Source: Dipylidium caninum (Eukaryota > Platyhelminthes > Cestoda > Cyclophyllidea > Dipylidiidae). Taken from it: DNA of 64,000 nucleotides. The DNA lies in NCBI GenBank assembly GCA_017562135.1, contig QEYB01001436.1, positions 124,001-188,000 of the forward strand, in the 5' to 3' direction. This document shows positions 49,064 through 61,600 of this stretch, piece after piece; within the stretch, counting starts at the first letter, position 1, and each line of letters begins with the position of its first letter. Made by a program: the position numbers and the translations under genes. Under the pieces are notes generated by a model. It saw nothing but the letters and a program-made list of their open reading frames with translations, did no database searches and was not told the origin of the DNA.

Positions 49064-52000
49064 ATGTCTTCGTCAAAGTCAGGTAGCCATGGAAAGCCCA
49101 ACATCGAGACGACGGATCCCGAGGAGTTCCGTCGAATGATTGTCAAATTTCGCGAGATCATGCAGAAGAAGTGCAAGCCGCTGAGCGACGAGCCCGACTA
49201 CTTCACCTGCGACCTCATGTGAGGCGGACGAGACTGCGGCGCTCGTTGTCGTGCCCCGCCCCGAATAATCCGCCCCGTTTCTTTTCTCCCTCCCCCAGCT
49301 TGACTGACTTCCTTCGCGCGCGGAAGTACAACCTCGACGCCGCCGTCGAAATGCTGACTGCCGCAGTCGAGTGGAGACGAAGTTACCGGCCTCTCAGGGT
49401 CGACTGCCGCTACTGCCACGAGCAGCCGGGCTACCACTGCATTGTAAGCCTTGTCCGCTCCGCTGCCGGACCATTGCAGCGAGCGGTCGTCCTCTCTGCT
49501 TTTCTTGTCTGTTCGCCTGTGTCGCCTCGGGCTTAGTCGACGACGGGGGCGCCTCCGCTCCCGCCCTCCCGAGTTGTTTTGTCCCAGCGCCTTCGTGTCC
49601 TTCATCGCAGCAGGGCGAAGAGGCAGTGCACCGCCCTTCCCTCGAGAGGCGGGCATCGGGTCCAACCGCCCACGAAATATCACCTCCTGGACGTTTTGCG
49701 AGAGGTCAACATCCCGGGGTTCTGGCACTTCGTACTGACCAGGGCGCTCCGCGGACCGCAGTTGCGCGGGCGAAGGCTGAGGGGGTTGGGACAGGCAGCA
49801 AACGAATCCAGCCGCGCCCAATCGATGTCGTCCGAGGCTGTAGCGGTTCGAGTGGCTCCAGCCTGTGCCGGATGTGGCTCCTCACCAGAAGCGGGGTTCG
49901 TGCCGGGCAGGGAGGTTTGAGGGCACGCAAATCCCCAGGCTCGCTGGGGGACGAGCCCGATTATCCAGAGGCCTACGCCTACTTTCTGTTGATCACCCAC
50001 TTCTTCGGCCGAGGCCGTGAAAGGACCCATTTTTGCCTTGGAACTTCGTCAACTGCGACAAGGTCCAACATGCTCGGATTCCAGCTAGCAGGCAGTTCAC
50101 CCGAGGAGAGAGGGGGCCCTCGCTGTAGGGCCGCTTTTGCGTCACTGCTACGCAAACAACTGCTCCCGTTGCTCTGCAGGCTGCAAGTCGACTGGCAGGC
50201 TGCTGTGAACGCGAGGAACCAGACGACCGGGCAGACGGCCTACTCATGGTCCACACCACGGAACCACGTTCTCGTGGCTGCGGAGATTGTCTTGTCCATG
50301 AACTGAAAATGCACGATTCGTGCGTCACATTGTGTCTTGGGTGACCCTCGTCTCCACTTCCGAGGGTCTCCGGGGCTAACGGCTGGCGCAACTTGGGCGG
50401 GACGGTCACCTCCAAGACGTCCTGCTGGGAGCGCAGGCACTCGCTGCTCGCCTAGAGCAAAAGACATATCCGAAGCTGTCCGAGGCGCAGAAGATCGTCA
50501 AGCCCCCCAGACTCTCTCCACGTTAAGGGCCTCCCCACGGACCCTGTTTTTTCCAAACAGTTTGCAAACGGTCCGTAACAGGCGTTAGCGAGCGAAAAAA
50601 CCCAATAAAGTGCCACTAAACCCGCTCTTGTGCCATCGGCGAAGCGCCGCCTCGCGAGCCACAGGCTCTGCTTCTCACATGCTGCTGCCAAGGCCCTGTC
50701 ACCGCGCTGTTTTACCTGCTCAAATGAACCACGTGTCGCTTTCGAGAGGCTTCGCCTCACCGCGTGAGTGGTGCCACATTCCAGCTACCTGGCGGCACGA
50801 GCGCGGGGCGTCCTGGGTGAACCCCTTTAGCGCCTTTAAGCTACCACCGGGCGGCGAGTTTGGGGGAGCATCCGTCAACAGGATGATGGACGTCGCTCTG
50901 CAGTCCTTTGCAGATCTGCACTGGCTCCGATCCGATTGCACGCCTTCAGAAGACCAAAGCGAGGCGTTGGTGCATTTAGAACACCTCAGCCTCCGCCCAC
51001 TGGAACGTAGGCGTGTGCTCAGCTGCGGATTCGGGGACCCCGCGGGGGAAAGGCGATGGATGTTTCCCCAGTTGGGATAGGCACCGTCACTCCCAGGTTT
51101 AACACCATTCTCTCGTATCTCTAACGGGGACCTCAAATCCCTCTACGAATTGAAGATCTCTAGCAAACGAAGAAATTGCTTCGCATGGCGACAATACACA
51201 GCTCGGTTATTGCACTGATTTCCTCATGCCTACTTAATTCTCATTTCAGCGTCAAGTGGGGCATGACAAATTTGGGCGGCCAATTTTGTACGCGTGTTTT
51301 GCGCAGGCCTTCGCCACGAAGAACCACTCCACCGACACGATTGAGCACTGCGTGCAGATGCTCGAGAATGCACGCCGGTCCTTCAAGCAGTCGGCCACCC
51401 AGGTCCTCTTCATTTTCGACTGCACCGGCAAGTTTTTCTCCATCCCCGAGTCTGAGTCCCCACCCACCCCTCGCCCCACCGGGTCGTGCCGCTTGCTAAA
51501 GACGGACAGAGGAGAGCACTTTTTGGACGTCGGATTTGAAAAACTAGCATGGAGAAGGCCCGGCCGCCTGAGCTCGCGTGAACTCCTCTCGGGCAAGCGG
51601 CTGGGCGTTCGGAGGAGGAGAAGAACTCTTTTAGATTCCGTGATGCCTTGTCGCTCTTCTTGTCGACATTGCTAGTCACAGGCCTTGGAAGTCCTCTTCC
51701 AGGAGGTTGACGTCTTGCAGGACTGAGCCAAGGAAAAGTCTCGGAAACCGCCGATTGAACCGAGGTGGCCTCGCGCAGGCGGTGCTCGGAAGTGGAAGTC
51801 CCCGCCCACCGCGGTGGGATGCGCTTTCACGCCAGACTAGCGAAAATTCTCGCCGTAGCTGCGTTGTGATGAGAGAATTTACATTAACCGACAATCAGGT
51901 CTTTGTACGGTCGTTAGCTTACTCCTAATCTCCGTGAAATCGCAACATTCAGGGGGTAATTCACAACTGACTTCGTGAGACTTAAGAAATCAGGGTAGAG

Positions 52001-52683
52001 TGGAGAATTTGCAGCAAGAAAAATTTTTACCTACCCAACGACTTACGCGCCCCGCGGGCTCCTTTGCCTTGGCAGGTATGACGCTGCCCTGCTGCAATCC
52101 CAAGCTGGGCAAGAAGATGATGCACATTTTCGCCGACTTCTACCCCGAGCGTCTCGGCACCGCGATAATTGTTAACCACAAGGCCATCTTCCAGTCCATT
52201 TGGCGGGCCATTCGCAAGTTCCTCGACCCCGTCACTGTGGCCAAGGTGGTCTTCCTCAAGCACTCCTCGAAGCGGTCCTCGGCCTCGGGCACGAAGGAGC
52301 AAAACTTGAGTGAGGGTCTGCGCCATTTCTGCGACGAGGCAACAGCCCAGTGGCTGGAGACGGAGATGCGCATGAACAAGGAGATAAACGAGGCTCAAAT
52401 GAGGTTTTGGGAGAAGCCACCAGGCGATGCCCACGACCCGAGAGGGACAGAGGCTTTTCTGAAGGAGTTTGTGGAGTGTAAATCTCCGCCCAACGGTTTC
52501 GTGCCGCATCCCAACATCGTCGACCTGGCGAGCGGCAAGCTGGCGTCGGGCTACCCTGTCCGTCTGCGGGACAGCGACGCAGGCCCCGAGGACCAGGAGG
52601 GCCGCCTGGACCCGAAGGAGATGAAGGAGTACGGACTCGACGGCGACGACGCCGAAGGCGATGAGGCGGAGTTGCTCTTCTAA
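49064..52683 (+). CDS. Sec14-like CRAL-TRIO domain lipid-binding protein
   Basis: A complete 361-residue protein in four exons: 49064-49218, 49299-49443, 51250-51427 and 52076-52683; phases agree at every junction. The N-terminal CRAL-TRIO helical region contains LTDFLRARKYNLDAAVEMLT and EWRRSYRP. The lipid-binding domain has GHDKFGRPILYACFAQAF, TQVLFIFDCTG, the family's hallmark FYPERLGTAIIVNHKAIF, and FLDPVTVAKVVFLK. The C-terminal 100 residues are charged, with an acidic end (GDDAEGDEAELLF). Such proteins bind phosphatidylinositol or other lipids in a hydrophobic pocket and move them between membranes; the exact ligand cannot be read from the sequence. The 1.8-kb second intron contains only low-complexity open frames. 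The third intron is GC-AG. The start codon was chosen because it follows an acceptor-like CAG. Confidence 0.93.
51428..52075 (+). other. 648-nt GC-AG intron in the CRAL-TRIO gene
   Basis: The donor is GCAAGT and the acceptor TTGGCAG. It joins FDCTG to MTLPCCNPKLGKKMM in frame, inside the lipid-binding domain. No nearby GT donor gives this frame. Confidence 0.85.
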
Positions 52684-54361
52684 ACGCGGTTCCCTTCTCC
52701 TCCCTTCACTCCCTTCCCCTTTCCGCTCTCAACTCTTCGAACAAACTGACTGAAAGGAAAGCTTTTGGTGTTTTTTGTGTTCTCTCCTGGCGACTGAGTA
52801 AAGTCCTCTAGAACTTTGCATTAAGTGAGGACACTTGGCGCTTTCACAAGTGCCCTTTGGGCAAAAGGGTCGCCGCGTTTGGGAGCAGAGCCTACTGCAA
52901 TCCTGCGAGTACTTTCAGGCTCGTGCATGGGGCACTCAGGTGGATTTCGATGGGGAATGCCTCGTGGACACTGGCGTCCCCCCAGTTGGCCGAGTGGCCG
53001 GCCAATTCCACCTTGACCTAATTGACAACTGGTCGAGCTGACGTTCGACGCCCGCTCCCCCCCTCTCAGGCCGAGGCTGCTGCCCCAGGCGACAGGCAGA
53101 GGAGGTCACCGACTGCTGAACGTCGAACTGCTCCGTGTTTGACTTGACGCGGCATGCCGGAGGTGCTGCGAAACCGCGGAATCCGCGCATGGCCTGTGCT
53201 GATGCGCGGTTGCTCGACTAGCAGACACCGTGGGGCACGTTAACGCACCTCTGCTTCCGAGGTCCATCGTCCCATAACCTCAATGGCGATCCACGCCATT
53301 GTTTCAGCAGTCTGCCATTCCAGCTTAAACGGTGACTGCAGGAGTGTCAATCCGCTCCTCGGCCTGTCCCCTCTCGCCAGTAGACTGGGCGTGTCCAAGC
53401 AGCCTGAACGCCGTGTCCTGTCGGGGTGACCGCTGGTCTGTCTCCTCTAGTAGTTTCTTCGTTTGAACTCGGCCTGGTGACTGTGAGCCGCACACAAAGC
53501 CGACTTCCAGGTCCGTCGTCGCCGTCCTCCTCGTCTCAGACAGATTTTCTACGGCTGAGATGGCCAAGTCGGGGCCAGACGCTGATACTGTTGAGTCGGC
53601 GGGAATTTCATTCGTATTTCTCCACCAACAATGGTAACGCCCGATTTGAGAGGCCTTGATGCAAATTCTGCCCCGATTCAAGATTTCGTAGCAGCCTCGT
53701 TTAGTGTCCCTTCCCCTCTGCGTCGGCGGGGTGGTGCGTTTGGAACAGGCGCAAACGCGTGGTCAGTCAGACGCGGGAGCCAAATCGCCGACGGGACTAG
53801 TCCGCCCGCCGTGGGGGCAGACATGAGGCTACGGGAGTCGAAGTCTCCCGTCTGCGTCAGTCTCCGGCAGCCTTTCTCCGTTCGTTGCAGTGGCCTCCAC
53901 GTGCCATCTGCGTCAAATAGAAATGCCGAAAGAGAGAGACGCCACTCACCGCTGCAGGTGGGGTTTTCACGCCAGTAGCGGGCTCTAGTTCCCCGAAATT
54001 GGGAGTTCCACCCCGACTCCGGCTGGAGTGGGCCACAGCCTCGCCTCTCGCGTACGGCGGCCTCACAACCAGCAGCCTCCGTGTCCAAAGATCAGCTGAC
54101 GGAGACCCACCAGGCAAAACACTTTTATTGTCTACCTAGGCGATAGTCGAAAGAAAGGGGCGGAAGTGGGAAGCGGGCGCGCAGACACAGGTGGAGGAGT
54201 AGGAGGAGGGGGAGGGGGAGGAAGAAGACGGTGGCGTTGGAGGGGCTAAGGCGAATAAGGCTGTTCTGATAGAACGGGTGAAATTAAGTGAAAATTTCAA
54301 GAGCCTAGTTGGAAACATGTCTCAACGCAGACATACAAACAAGTGCAGCGAAAAGACAGCA
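52684..54361. other. Convergent intergenic region, no supported gene
   Basis: It lies between the 3' ends of the CRAL-TRIO gene (plus) and the Gln-tailed exon at 54664-54362 (minus). AGTAAA near 52798 could be a weak polyadenylation signal. Open frames up to 136 residues show nothing recognisable. Toward the right edge is a purine-rich GGA tract (about 54190-54235). Confidence 0.35.
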
Positions 54362-54664
54362 TCACTGTTGCTGTGGAATGCTCCTCGATGGTTCTCCCAT
54401 GAGCACCACCGCCTCCTCCTCCTGCTCGGAGTCCGCTGGACCGGGCGTGACGGCTGTCGTGGGACACGTCGGGGCACTGCGAATGCTCGTCATGCTGACT
54501 CGAGGCAACGGGCTGAGGTAGAAAGGTGCTTCCAGGCTTTCGGGGGAACGCGGCAATTGTTGAGGCTGTTGGCGATGCTCCTCAAGGTCCAGCGGCGACC
54601 CGATCTCCAGCAGCGACTGGGTGGAGGTGGGGGCGTACGGCACCACTGCCGAGGTCACAACCAA
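54362..54664 (-). CDS. C-terminal coding exon, Ser/Pro/Gln-rich, probably the 3' end of the RhoGAP gene
   Basis: After the acceptor CGCGCCCCCAG the frame reads LVVTSAVVPYAPTSTQSLLE, then Pro/Ser-rich sequence, an acidic EQEEEAVVLM and the end PSRSIPQQQ with a TGA, 100 residues. Third codon positions are mostly C or G. Just upstream (about 54882-54780) another frame, RDSPKEETDDSEDAEQTQTL, is also likely coding, but I could not fix the junction. It could be the tail of the RhoGAP protein or of a separate gene. Confidence 0.45.
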   Translation of the reverse strand: MVVTSAVVPYAPTSTQSLLEIGSPLDLEEHRQQPQQLPRSPESLEAPFYLSPLPRVSMTSIRSAPTCPTTAVTPGPADSEQEEEAVVLMGEPSRSIPQQQ

Positions 54665-55160
54665 CTGGGGGCGCGGTCGCCGTGGCCGCGGAGGTGTCTG
54701 TGGTCAGGTCGGAACCGAGAAACCAAGCAGTTCGACGCAACATCGCCTCCATTTGGCGTCGGTGGACAGCGCTATAGCGCCTACGAGAACGTCGAATGTA
54801 GGAGCAGGTGAGGGTCTGCGTCTGCTCCGCATCCTCGGAGTCGTCCGTCTCCTCCTTCGGAGAGTCTCGACCCTGTGAGCAGAGAGAGGAGAAGTTGATG
54901 CCTTGAAGTGGCGAATTCATTGAACTCGGTAGAATCGTTAGAAACGCTTCTACTCCTTTCTTCTGCTGGTCCTCCGTCGTGTCCCCAGCTCCTCATTAAA
55001 CGAGAAATAAGACGAAATCCATTGGAGTTTAGCCACCTTCTAGCCAGACGTCTCCACTCTCGACTCGGGTCGGCCGAAAGATGGGCGTCCGCAGTTGTCG
55101 AGTGGATTCTTGATAGTGACTCGGGGAGAAGTCCAGTTTCCCCTCAATCTTGGACCTCAC

Positions 55161-55266
55161 TTGTTCCAGCTAATTTTCGCAGGACACTCGTAACTCGGTC
55201 TGCCAACACGACACCAAAGAGGGTTCTGATGGAGGATCTTCCGTGGGCCTCCTCCATCCTGCTGAC
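55161..55266 (-). CDS. Possible exon, low confidence
   Basis: It is bounded by acceptor CACTTTCAG and donor GTGAGG. The phase-0 frame reads SSIRTLFGVVLADRVTSVLR; a second frame is also open. It would fit between exons 57280-57108 and 54664-54362, but its ending phase does not match the latter directly. Confidence 0.2.
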
Positions 55267-57107
55267 CTGAAAGTGAGACGAGCATCTCCGGGCATGGCGC
55301 ATCACGACACCTAATTTTAATCCATAGAAGGCGTTACTTTGACGGGTTGAGTTGTTGCGCTTTCGACTTCCGGTAAGGAAACCAAACCAAAACGGCGCCT
55401 ACGTTGATTTTGCCGGTGGTTGGGAGGTTGGCCAAAAAATCTGCCAGCGCCAAAGGCGGAGAGGGTGGCGGGTTTCCCAGACAATATGCGTTTCGTGCTC
55501 CCACCGCTCACCGAGCCCTCGTTTATGGCAGAGCCAAGCCCTCGTTCGGACGAATTTTAGTGCCGACGAGACACGCAGAACGCTGATGCCGATGGTGGCT
55601 TTCCCAATGAGAATTTTTCCTACCTTCGAATGGCCTCCAGTCGGGCGGCAGTGTTAATTGAAGAGGAACATTAAAGTGGAGAGAGAGCGGTGGGAGCAAA
55701 AGGCCATTTTACAGTTTTGGGGGTGTAGTCCGCCCTCCTCATCCTAAGTGAATGTCTGCTAATCGAGCGTCACGTCGCCCATTTCAGCCCCCACGAGTGC
55801 ACACACAGTCGCGGTGAGTGTGTATAGGGAAAAACAGTCCTCTCCTCCCTCTGGGCTCATTTACATGAGCACCTCCCCACTGTCCGGCCGGGCATTGTGG
55901 ACACACGCCCCCGTGAAGGAGCGACGATTCGGCTCCTGCTCGAGGCGGGGAAAGGATGCGTGTCCCTCCCTACTGGCCGCTTCTCCTCCCCAGCCGACCC
56001 CGGTGCGGGTGGCTGTGGCGGCGTGACTTCGTCGGACTATTTCACTACGGTCTGCCACTGCTGCCAGCTTCACCGCACCCAGCAGTGGCAAATCCTCAAC
56101 TACGCGCGGTGAATAGTGACCCCTACCTATAGGAAGGGCCCTCTTCTCTGCTGCTCCCATTAACCTCGCGGCACAGACGCGACCTCATCTTCCTCCTAAT
56201 CACGTGTGTGTGGCAGGTGGACCTGTTCGTCAGGACCCACGCCCAACATTTTGGCAATTTCAGGCAATTCCTCACGCGTCCCCAGAATACCGGCTGACCG
56301 GCTTCACCACTCCGAGGCAACGGGCGGACATCAGGAGTTTGCAAGGTGGGGAACGACGCGTCGTCAGCTCCTCGCCTGCATCGGTCAGGTGGGCGATAAA
56401 TCGTCCCAGGAGATGCACGCACGCGCACACAAACCCCAAATGTTTAAGGCTGTCTGGCTGTGCACCAGTTTCAGTCGTTCCACGTCTTTGCACTTTTCCT
56501 CCACGAGGTAGCACACAGTGCTTCTGAAAACGCCATCCTCCTCCGTGGAGGAGGTAATGCCAGCCGAGAGCCTGCACTGTTGCGGGAGAAAATACGTTCG
56601 ATTCGCAGCCACTGATTAAAGGTCACTCATGACAGGAAAGAGAGGGAGAAGGGATGGAAAAGGAGAGCTGCCACGCAGGCGTCCTCTTCCGGCGTCCTCT
56701 TCCCGCCGCTATCTTCCACTTTCTGCGTTCTCTCGCCCGACAAAACGCTGCTTTGGCGGTGTGGATGAGCGGAGAGGCACTCGCAGGTGTCCATGTCGAG
56801 CAGACTGGTGGAATTCGCCTCGGAGGCCAGCGTCCGACTGGGCGTCGTGTGGGTTCAATAAAACATGAGCGACCAATGCCCCAGTGCGTAATCCCTTAAG
56901 TCAAGTGTCATCCGTCAAACGGCGTAAGTGACGCGCTTCCCAAATCTTATAACCCACCGGGAATGGGGGCGAAGACAACTCAAAAGTCGACCATCCACGT
57001 AGGTAGCCCTTCGCCTCCCCTCCGAACCGCGTCATCTCCCCGTCCTCCACTGTTTTTCACGCCTTATAACGCCGCGGGCGACGAGGTGGACAGGGTCAAT
57101 CACGTAC

Positions 57108-57280
57108 CTCTGCACGGATGGACTTTAACTCCTCTGGTGCCTCCTCCACCACGGCAGCGGTGACGGTGACTTGACCCACGGTGGCACCGCTCGAAGCCGT
57201 CGTAAGTGTCTTCGGCAGTGGTGACGAAGGTAGAGCGCTGATGGCAGAGGTGGGACAGGCGAGAGAGACAAGAGAGGTGG
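57108..57280 (-). CDS. Ser/Thr/Ala-rich exon, probably of the RhoGAP gene tail
   Basis: It starts after CGACTGCAG and ends at a strong donor (GCAGAG|GTACGT). The frame runs TSLVSLACPTSAISALPSSP and ends VVEEAPEELKSIRAE. Its two-base entry phase fits the one-base end of RhoGAP exon 58866-58647, giving a codon for Ala at the join. The sequence is low-complexity and probably disordered, as is common downstream of a RhoGAP domain. Confidence 0.45.
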
Positions 57281-58646
57281 CTGCAGTCGTGGCCTGGCTG
57301 CCGCTCCCCTCTCCGCCGGTCAGACGACTTCGAGTAAGGCAGAGAAGGCGGGAGGCGAGGGAGAGAATTCGTCCTGCTGGTGCTGTGCACTTCTCATCCG
57401 AGTCTTTAAATCACACGGGAGAAATCTCATCAACCCTTGATCAGTCGAGCAGGTCAAATATAAACTCTCCCACAGGAAACCTCAAACTACGAGATGTCGC
57501 TAACCTCTTTTCCCTCTGGTGAGTGTTGACCTTTTCCGTAATTAAATGGACCAGCGATTCGACAGTAGTGACCGGCCACCCAAAAGACCTCCTTTTTCGT
57601 TAGGATAGGTGCATCTACCTCAGTCTTTCTCTACTCGTCCTCCGCTGACTCCGGTCTCGAGGAGACAGCCTCTCTCCGGCCTGAATGCACCAGCTCGGCC
57701 TACCGCGGCCAAATGATCGCGTGTGAATCAAAGTGAAGTGGGCTGGGACAGGGAACAGGGCCTGGCACACTCCTGCAGTTTGGCGCCCCTAGCGATGCTA
57801 TTTAAACGCTCAAAATTTAGAAGTTGCGAAGAGAATGCAGCGGAGCCACCAAGGATGTCCCACGGTGTGGTGGGCGAAAAGTTACAGCCCTCAACACGTC
57901 GGAGCAATCGTACACCGACTTTTTGTAGACGTGTCGCCCATTTACCAGGAATTTGAGGTTAAAATACGCAAATTTCGTGTTTTCAGTGCATGTGAAAGGA
58001 TTTCGCTAATGGCTATGTCCCGAGCTAATGCCACTTTGCAGCTTCCCTAATGGGGCAACTGAATACCAGAGGGGTGAAAAATTGCTCCCCTCCTCCCTAC
58101 ATTATATTCCAGTCATGAACTCTCTCCTCTGCACGGTGTAAATTGCGACCCCGTGGGCTGTTGTCGACCCATCGAGGTAAAGGAATGAACTTTCTCTACA
58201 TAAAAAGGCTTGAAGTTCGTTGATTGCCCTTCAACTCGACTCCAACCACAAGAGTCTCGGGCTCTATCTCTCTTTTGTCTACGTGGCTTCCAACAGCTCG
58301 AGTAGCCTCGAGGCGACATATTGGGCTTCTTACAGATTCACTGCTTCAGCAGCGATCAAACAGACGAATCCCTAACGGACATACTTTGTGTATAAGCATC
58401 TACTTCACAATTTCCCGTCTTTGACTTTGTTTTAAATCCCGACAAACCGATTCGCCGCACGACAAAGGGGCTATGAACACACATCGCTAAAGTGGACGCT
58501 AACAGCAAAGGTGAGGCGATAGAGAAGGTTGCGGCAGTCATAAAAGTAGGTTGAAAGCCACTTGAATAACTCCCTGTATCAACATACGATAGAAATAGTA
58601 TTTCCACTTTTCAAAGTGAGACTGAAAAAGTTTACAATGGACTTAC

Positions 58647-61600
58647 CGGTTAACTTTTGTAACCCTTTCTTCCGCCTCGACTTTCGGCTTCGAGCAGTGG
58701 GGGCTTGAGGCACAATGAAGCTGCTGGCGACCTGAGGCAGCGAGGGAATGACTGTGGTGGCGGGAAAGGCGAGGTTTGAGCACACGCGTCCCCGGAGGAG
58801 GTCGGTGTAGTAGGTGGTGATGGCGTCCCCCAGGTGAGAGTATCGAAGAATCAGTGTTTGCATTACCTAGGAGCAAAAAATTATCCTCATCCACCGGTGA
58901 CATTTCTCCGCCTCACCGCACCCGCGTCAGCGTTTACTCTGCCCTCCGCCGGCCTCGATCGATGACACCAATTAGTCACCGCGCCAATAGCCAATAATCG
59001 ATAGTCAAGGGGGCGTTAAACGCAGTCCACCGCCACGTTTAGCAATTACCTGGATTTACCTGGGCGAGAAGTTAAAGCACCGGTGCCGAAAACATTTTGT
59101 CTTAAGCATTTAGGAGCCAACAACTGCCTCATTCTCATTCCCTCGTGACCGCGGGGTCCGACAGGTCAACTAGTCGGGGGAGGGGCATTTGGCATTGACT
59201 GTTGCCAAGCCCAAAAATTCCTTTTTAGCCACACTAATGCAAAATGGCAACAAGTCTGATTATTACCCCAAGAAAAGTCAAAGTGAATGCATAGTTTGAG
59301 CCCAGTCAGCGAAAGAAGAAGTCAGATGTGGCTAAAACTCATAACTCATCATTCATTAGTCCTCGCGCATAGGCGAAAAGCCAGGATCGGGACGACGTTG
59401 AAAAAGAAGACAGGGCAGAGATTTTAGAAAGATAAAATGAAAAAAAACCTCCAAAATTTGCAAATAACGAAGAAGAGAAAGTGTTACACAAAGGTACGTT
59501 GGATGTAAGAGTGCGGTATAACCAGTGATTCTCGTGGCGTTCGCCAACGACCTTTCAATGCGCCTGTCACAAAAGAGTGATATTTTGGCGTGCCCACACC
59601 AGAGGTGGGAACCCATATCTGTGTAATGAATTATCAGAGAGGTAGAACACCCTTGTTACGAACTATACGGCCAGAAGAGAACCCAATGATAACAGAAGGA
59701 GCTTTGCTATGGTAAATACCACCTCCCCGTTTCATTCCCTCTACCAATGCAAACGCGTTACGTGCAATTGGTGCACGAAAGTCATTGCACTTTGAGAGTT
59801 CCACATTATCTTAAGTGAATTCACCCCTGGTGCACGCATTACAAGGCCTCCACCTCAATTTGGTGTGCGAAAAACCGTAACTTCAATCGAGTTAACTGGA
59901 ATGCGCAAAGGTAGGTGCGAGGCATTGACCAAGGCGGGGTGACGCCGAAACGGGAGGCATCTGCCTTCGTCCCGTGAGAGGCGTTCTCGACGAGCAGAGC
60001 TGACATCAGCAGCGCGAGGAATTGAAATTTTTGCAGCTGACCAATCGCCTGCCTCCAATGTGCTGGACTTCCTTTTTATTGGCTCAGCTTGAGTAAAATG
60101 CTTTCGCAAAACTTTGGCGGTATTTTGATAGACCCGTTTATCAAAATGACTTTATTTGCCCTTTTGAGGCGTAAGTTAATTCCGACATGTGATATTTCTT
60201 TAAGGCTCCCATATTTATTAATTGAAAATGCAGATACTGTCATTAGAGATCACTAGAAAACTTGACAGGAGCGATGTATTTTGGGCAACCCGGAGAACAC
60301 TGGCCGCTCGAGCAATTAGGAAGAGAAAAGTGATGTATCGCTACTGAGTTAGAATTTTAATTTAAAATAGCTTACTGCTTGAGGCCTTTAAGATGTCCTT
60401 AATCATAAAATTTATCAATGCGTTGCAAAATACCTTCCAACTTGGAGGCACCCCCAGCTTTTCAAACCAGTGGGAAAAACCATGAAGGTTGTGAGATGTG
60501 GAGATACCGTGCTTACAAATAGTGACTGAGAGAGTCTTATAGCCGTTAGAGCAGGTATCTGTTGAGGTCGAAACTAACAAGTCAGGCTTAGTTAAAATTT
60601 ATTTGGAAAAACTTCATTTGGCGCAGAGGAGGCCCTCTTCCTCACCCTGTCTGGTGGTGAGGCAGTGGATCTTTATAAAACACTGTGAGCCACTTTCGAC
60701 GGAACACACCTTCAAGCACAGTCTTGGGTTGTGTTTCCTACCTGCCACTTTACAACTAGGAGAAATCATTGCCTCAGTAGAATTCTTCTACTCCTCTTTA
60801 CTTGAGGAATTGTCGTGACGTGAATCGGTCAACTCAGCATGAAGATGGTGAAATAGGCTCTAAATCAGCATTCGCGATGGGCAATTCATCCCGTATGATG
60901 GCTTGCCACCCTGTTGGGTGCCATCAAATCCACTGGGCTTCACTTTTGGTAGGAAATAGTAGAACGGCCAGAAAAATGAATTTACGGACCATCGAGTGGC
61001 TCAAAAAAGCGCAGAATAACAGCACCCAACCGTGGCTCGCGTCACGATCGGACATTTCTCAGCCATGGCGACGAGCGCCCCTCACCGCCCTCCTGCATTT
61101 GTCCGCAATTACGGTTTCAATGGCTTCGCGGAATGGCCGAAACGACTGGGCTGCGCGAGGACCTCTTGAGTGCCCTTTCGCTTTGGGGAATTGTCGCCAC
61201 GGTGCGCTTCCCATCCCGACGGCATCGAGTTGCGCCAACTTATGCCCCACCCTCCTCCCCAACTGTCACTCGGACGCCTCATGACGAAGACTCCTGCCCG
61301 TCTCTCGGCCTCAGGAAGCAAACTGCACGCCTTGTCTGCAACGAGACCATCGTACCTGTCAATGGAAGTCGAGAAACGTGGGGCGGAGCAGTCGCTGGCC
61401 CCATTCAAAGGATGCACAGCATGGAGGGCGGCTTTTCAAGGAGCCACCAAATGTGGCCAGCCCTCGAGCGGGTGAAAAGTCCTCGCAGCTTTGTTGCGTG
61501 ATAATAACGCTGATTGCCTGCTTGTTGTGTATAAATCATTTGCCTCGATACGGCGCTATAAATAGCCAGCGTGTCAAAATAACCTGCTCGACGGTTGGCC

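Noticed and set aside
49371..50306. 311-residue plus-strand open frame
   Set aside because: It runs across the donor of CRAL-TRIO exon 2 into the intron, is rich in Arg/Ser/Pro, and has no motif; a GC-rich chance frame.
55860..56112. Open frames on both strands, plus-strand Cys-rich (VCHCCQLHRTQQWQILNYA) and minus-strand (VEDLPLLGAVKLAAVADRSE)
   Set aside because: Both have acceptable codon use, neither has a recognised domain or a phase fitting the neighbouring exons, so no strand could be chosen.
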